From assembly GCF_003987255.1 (NCBI RefSeq), contig NZ_PIQC01000004.1, forward strand, positions 186,001-250,000: DNA of 64,000 nucleotides. The letters are read 5' to 3'. The translations under genes and the position numbers were made by a program. Shown here in pieces: positions 61,524-64,000 of this stretch. Source of the stretch: Idiomarina ramblicola (lineage in GTDB: Bacteria > Pseudomonadota > Gammaproteobacteria > Enterobacterales > Alteromonadaceae). The stretch's first letter is position 1, and every line of letters begins with the position of its first letter. The notes below the pieces were generated by a model. The model saw only the letters and a list, made by a program, of their open reading frames with translations, had not been told where the DNA came from and did not search any database.

Positions 61524-61661
61524 GTATTTTCCTTTCTAATTTTTTGACAACATTCGGAAAAGATCGTCAGTTTACCGTATTTTCCGCCAACTTGAACGGA
61601 ACTCTTTGCATCGTTTCGTCAGCTTCAGTAACGTGAAGCTATACTTAAAAGGAGAACAACA

Positions 61662-63701
61662 ATGTGGTTAAAACAATCCGTCATTGCAAGTAGCTTAGTG
61701 CTGCTTTTCACTTCCGCTCCAGCGTTAGCAAACGATACATTTAAAGCCGAGGATATTTTTCAGCTCGAGTACGCCAACCAAGTCAGTATCTCTCCTGACG
61801 GCAAATACATTGCGTACATACGCAACAGTTTCGACGATATGAAAGACAGTACTCGTCGCTCATTATGGCTGATTGATACCGAAACCGGTCAACATTTACC
61901 AATTTTTGATGATAAGTACAGTTACGGCAGCCTGGCCTGGTCAAATGACGGTACTCGCCTTGCCTTTGCGTCCAACCGTTCTGATAAAAACCAAATTCAT
62001 GTGCACTGGATTAAAGAGCAGCGCACGGCCAAAGTCACTCATGTGAGCGAAAGTCCGGGCAGTATCAGTTGGTCTAACGATGATTCTCAGTTAGCGTTTA
62101 CAATGTCAGTCAAAGCCGAGTCCACTCCTTTTGCGAAAAGCGTGAAAAAACCAGCCAAACCCAAAGGAGCTAAATGGTCCAAGTCTCCAATTATCGTTGA
62201 AGAAGCTTATTATCAGCGCGATGGCAGAGGCGTTCTGGAACCTGCGCATACACAACTTTTTGTCGTTCCGGCTGAAGGCGGCAGTGCACGCCAACTGACC
62301 GATGGTCCCTACCGACATGGCGGCTCCTTAGCCTGGGCAGAAGATGACAGTCATATCGTATTCTCCGGAAACCGTTCCGAGGACTGGGCTTACCAGGTCA
62401 ACGAAAGCGACCTTTACAGCGTCAACCTGAACTCAAAGGAAGTAACGCAAGTCACTGACAAACCCGGCCGTGAGTCATCACCGCAGTTTTCTCCTGACGG
62501 CGAGCGCCTGGCTTACTTACACAGTTCAAACGAGCCGGTGCCTTACCATAAATCGCAATTGTGGATCATGGACTGGAGTGAGCGCTCAGAGACTGAATTG
62601 CAAACTGATTTCGACCGTTCTTTCAGCTCTCCGCAATGGACTGGCAATGACTCTCTTGCCGTTTCTTACGCCGACCAGGGGAAAACCGTGGTTGCTAATG
62701 TCACCTTGAGCAATGAACTAACGAATCGAGTCGATGATGTTTCCGGCGTTTATGTCAGTCGTCCTTATACCATGGGCTCATTTACGGCCTCACAAACTGG
62801 CGCTATTGCTTACACCAAAGGGTCTGAATACCGTCCGGCGGATGTTGGTTACCAGCCACAAGGGGGTGAAGCAGTTCAGTTTACTCAGCTAAACGAAGAT
62901 CTGCTCGGCCACCGTAAACTGGGCGAAGTTCATGAAATTCGCTATGAGTCGCGCTACGACGGCGAAGAAATTCATGGCTGGTATATTACTCCGCCAAATT
63001 ATGATGAAAGCAAAGAATATCCGCTGCTGTTAGAAATACACGGAGGCCCTCACCTGTCTTACGGTCCACACTTTGCCGCAGAGCACCAGCGCTACGCAGC
63101 CGAAGGCTATGTGGTGCTGTACGTGAACCACCGCGGCAGTGCGTCTTACGGTAAAGACTTTGCCATGCTGCTGGACGGCAACTACTCATCACCTTACGAC
63201 TTTGCTGATCACATGAGTGGCATTGATTTACTCATTGATAAAGGCATTGCCGACTCAGACAACCTCTTTATAGCTGGCGGCTCTGCCGGCGGTATTGCAA
63301 CTGCCTATGCGGTCGGTCTGACCAACCGCTTTAACGCAGCAGCAGCCACCAACCCGGTGATTAACTGGGTCAGCAAGGTACTGACCGCCGACAGCTCTAT
63401 TGGTCAAATCACCAATCAGTTCCCGGGCATGCCATGGGAAGAGTTAGAGCACTACTGGCAACGCTCGCCGCTGTCTATGGTGGGTGACGTTGAAACACCG
63501 GTACTACTGTTCACAGGAGAGAAGGACCGTCGTACACCAATATCCGAGACCGAGCAATTCTACCAGGCGTTGAAGCTGCAAAAAGTGGATACTGCTATGG
63601 TGCGCGTGCCCGGTGCTTTTCACGGCGTTACGGCTCGCCCTTCTAATATGATAGCCAAAATTGAACACGCGCTAGCGTGGTTCGAGCAATATAAGAAATG
63701 A
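61662..63701 (+). CDS. S9C-type prolyl oligopeptidase (acylaminoacyl-peptidase-like)
   Basis: The 679-residue protein has a signal peptide (IASSLVLLFTSAPALA), an N-terminal beta-propeller with Tol-like repeats (SISPDGKYIAYIRN, LAWSNDGTRLAFASN, PQFSPDGERLAYLHS) and an alpha/beta hydrolase domain with S541 (GGSAGGIATA), D622 (TGEKDRRTP) and H654 (GAFHGVTAR). It cleaves short peptides in the periplasm. Its stop overlaps the next start (ATGA), so the two genes are linked in translation. Confidence 0.93.
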   Translation: MWLKQSVIASSLVLLFTSAPALANDTFKAEDIFQLEYANQVSISPDGKYIAYIRNSFDDMKDSTRRSLWLIDTETGQHLPIFDDKYSYGSLAWSNDGTRLAFASNRSDKNQIHVHWIKEQRTAKVTHVSESPGSISWSNDDSQLAFTMSVKAESTPFAKSVKKPAKPKGAKWSKSPIIVEEAYYQRDGRGVLEPAHTQLFVVPAEGGSARQLTDGPYRHGGSLAWAEDDSHIVFSGNRSEDWAYQVNESDLYSVNLNSKEVTQVTDKPGRESSPQFSPDGERLAYLHSSNEPVPYHKSQLWIMDWSERSETELQTDFDRSFSSPQWTGNDSLAVSYADQGKTVVANVTLSNELTNRVDDVSGVYVSRPYTMGSFTASQTGAIAYTKGSEYRPADVGYQPQGGEAVQFTQLNEDLLGHRKLGEVHEIRYESRYDGEEIHGWYITPPNYDESKEYPLLLEIHGGPHLSYGPHFAAEHQRYAAEGYVVLYVNHRGSASYGKDFAMLLDGNYSSPYDFADHMSGIDLLIDKGIADSDNLFIAGGSAGGIATAYAVGLTNRFNAAAATNPVINWVSKVLTADSSIGQITNQFPGMPWEELEHYWQRSPLSMVGDVETPVLLFTGEKDRRTPISETEQFYQALKLQKVDTAMVRVPGAFHGVTARPSNMIAKIEHALAWFEQYKK

Positions 63702-64000
63702 AGTTAGCCACGTTAGGCCCTGCCGGCACCTTTTCGGAGGTTGCCGCAGGACTCTACCAACCCGAAAAACAGCATCAAATTCAGTTGCGGGACAATCTGG
63801 TGAGCTGCCTGGCGGCTGTTGGTCATGAATGCGATGCCGCTATTGTTCCCATTGAGAATTTAACCGAGGGGTTTGTCTCTCCGGTTGTAGACTATCTGGT
63901 TCAGCGCCCGTTGCGCATTCAGGCCGAAATTCGCATACCCGTTGCCTTTCAATGCCTGAGTAACAGCGCCAGCCCAAAACAAGTATGGGCGCAGTTTGTT
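63698..64000 (+). CDS. pheA: prephenate dehydratase, N-terminal part
   Basis: The gene runs off the right edge after 101 codons. It reads MKLATLGPAGTFSEVAAGLY, then DAAIVPIENLTEGFVSPVVD, which are the substrate-binding motifs of prephenate dehydratase. As there is no chorismate mutase domain before it, it is the free-standing type. It makes phenylpyruvate for phenylalanine synthesis. Its start overlaps the peptidase stop (ATGA). Confidence 0.85.
   Translation, partial: MKLATLGPAGTFSEVAAGLYQPEKQHQIQLRDNLVSCLAAVGHECDAAIVPIENLTEGFVSPVVDYLVQRPLRIQAEIRIPVAFQCLSNSASPKQVWAQFV

Overview
The window looks like a chromosomal segment of a marine gammaproteobacterium of the Alteromonadales/Idiomarinaceae type. 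This is inferred from gene content only: many secreted S8/S9 peptidases, Fur-controlled TonB receptors, a cyanide-insensitive-type bd oxidase and a free-standing prephenate dehydratase. No phylogenetic marker such as rRNA is present.

Layout. The left flank (1-4987) is core-like: an S9B/DPP-IV-type peptidase cut by the window edge, a PadR regulator with a HAAS-domain membrane protein, a Fur-boxed TonB receptor and yqaA. The right flank (50504-64000) is also core-like: an LpxH-like phosphoesterase, a serine-hydrolase lipoprotein, a Fur-boxed siderophore receptor with a PepSY reductase partner, an amidohydrolase, a cioAB-type oxidase with its 34-residue DUF2474 subunit, alr, an S9 peptidase and the start of a prephenate dehydratase gene.

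Between them lies about 45 kb of accessory DNA. I read it as an integrated island or stacked islands. An intact tRNA-Arg(CCG) at 50250-50326 forms the right edge. An 18-base near-copy of its 3' end sits at 5017-5034, directly after yqaA. A tyrosine integrase, an excisionase-like protein and a divergent Cro/CI-type repressor lie 2.5-4 kb inside the tRNA edge.

Island cargo, left to right: an eroded AbiEii copy; a serine hydrolase with an AraC-type membrane regulator; hipBA with four operators on an exact 28-bp grid; an HD nucleotidase-like and a RibD-like deaminase pair; an HTH membrane protein; an intact AbiEi/AbiEii system; a cluster of phosphatase-like, GGCT-like and truncated JAMM (Cap3-like) genes next to an IS3 remnant; a CadC-like TPR regulator and a serine hydrolase; a three-gene operon of a 1445-residue KAP/STAND-like P-loop ATPase and two TPR paralogs (the best candidate for an undescribed defence or stress system); a secreted S8 peptidase and lipoprotein pair; a 30-42 kb block of secreted serine hydrolases and esterases, several with C-terminal TPRs, with a second CadC/TPR regulator; a PQ-loop membrane protein; three gene cassettes with attC sites but no integron integrase in view; and KfrA- and HD-type genes beside the integrase.

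Several repeats tie the accessory zone together: AbiEii twice, a 200-bp degenerate unit twice (12.35 and 19.51 kb), and a 367-bp unit twice in opposite orientation (31.24 and 42.57 kb). All assignments come from reading motifs by eye. No database search was run.
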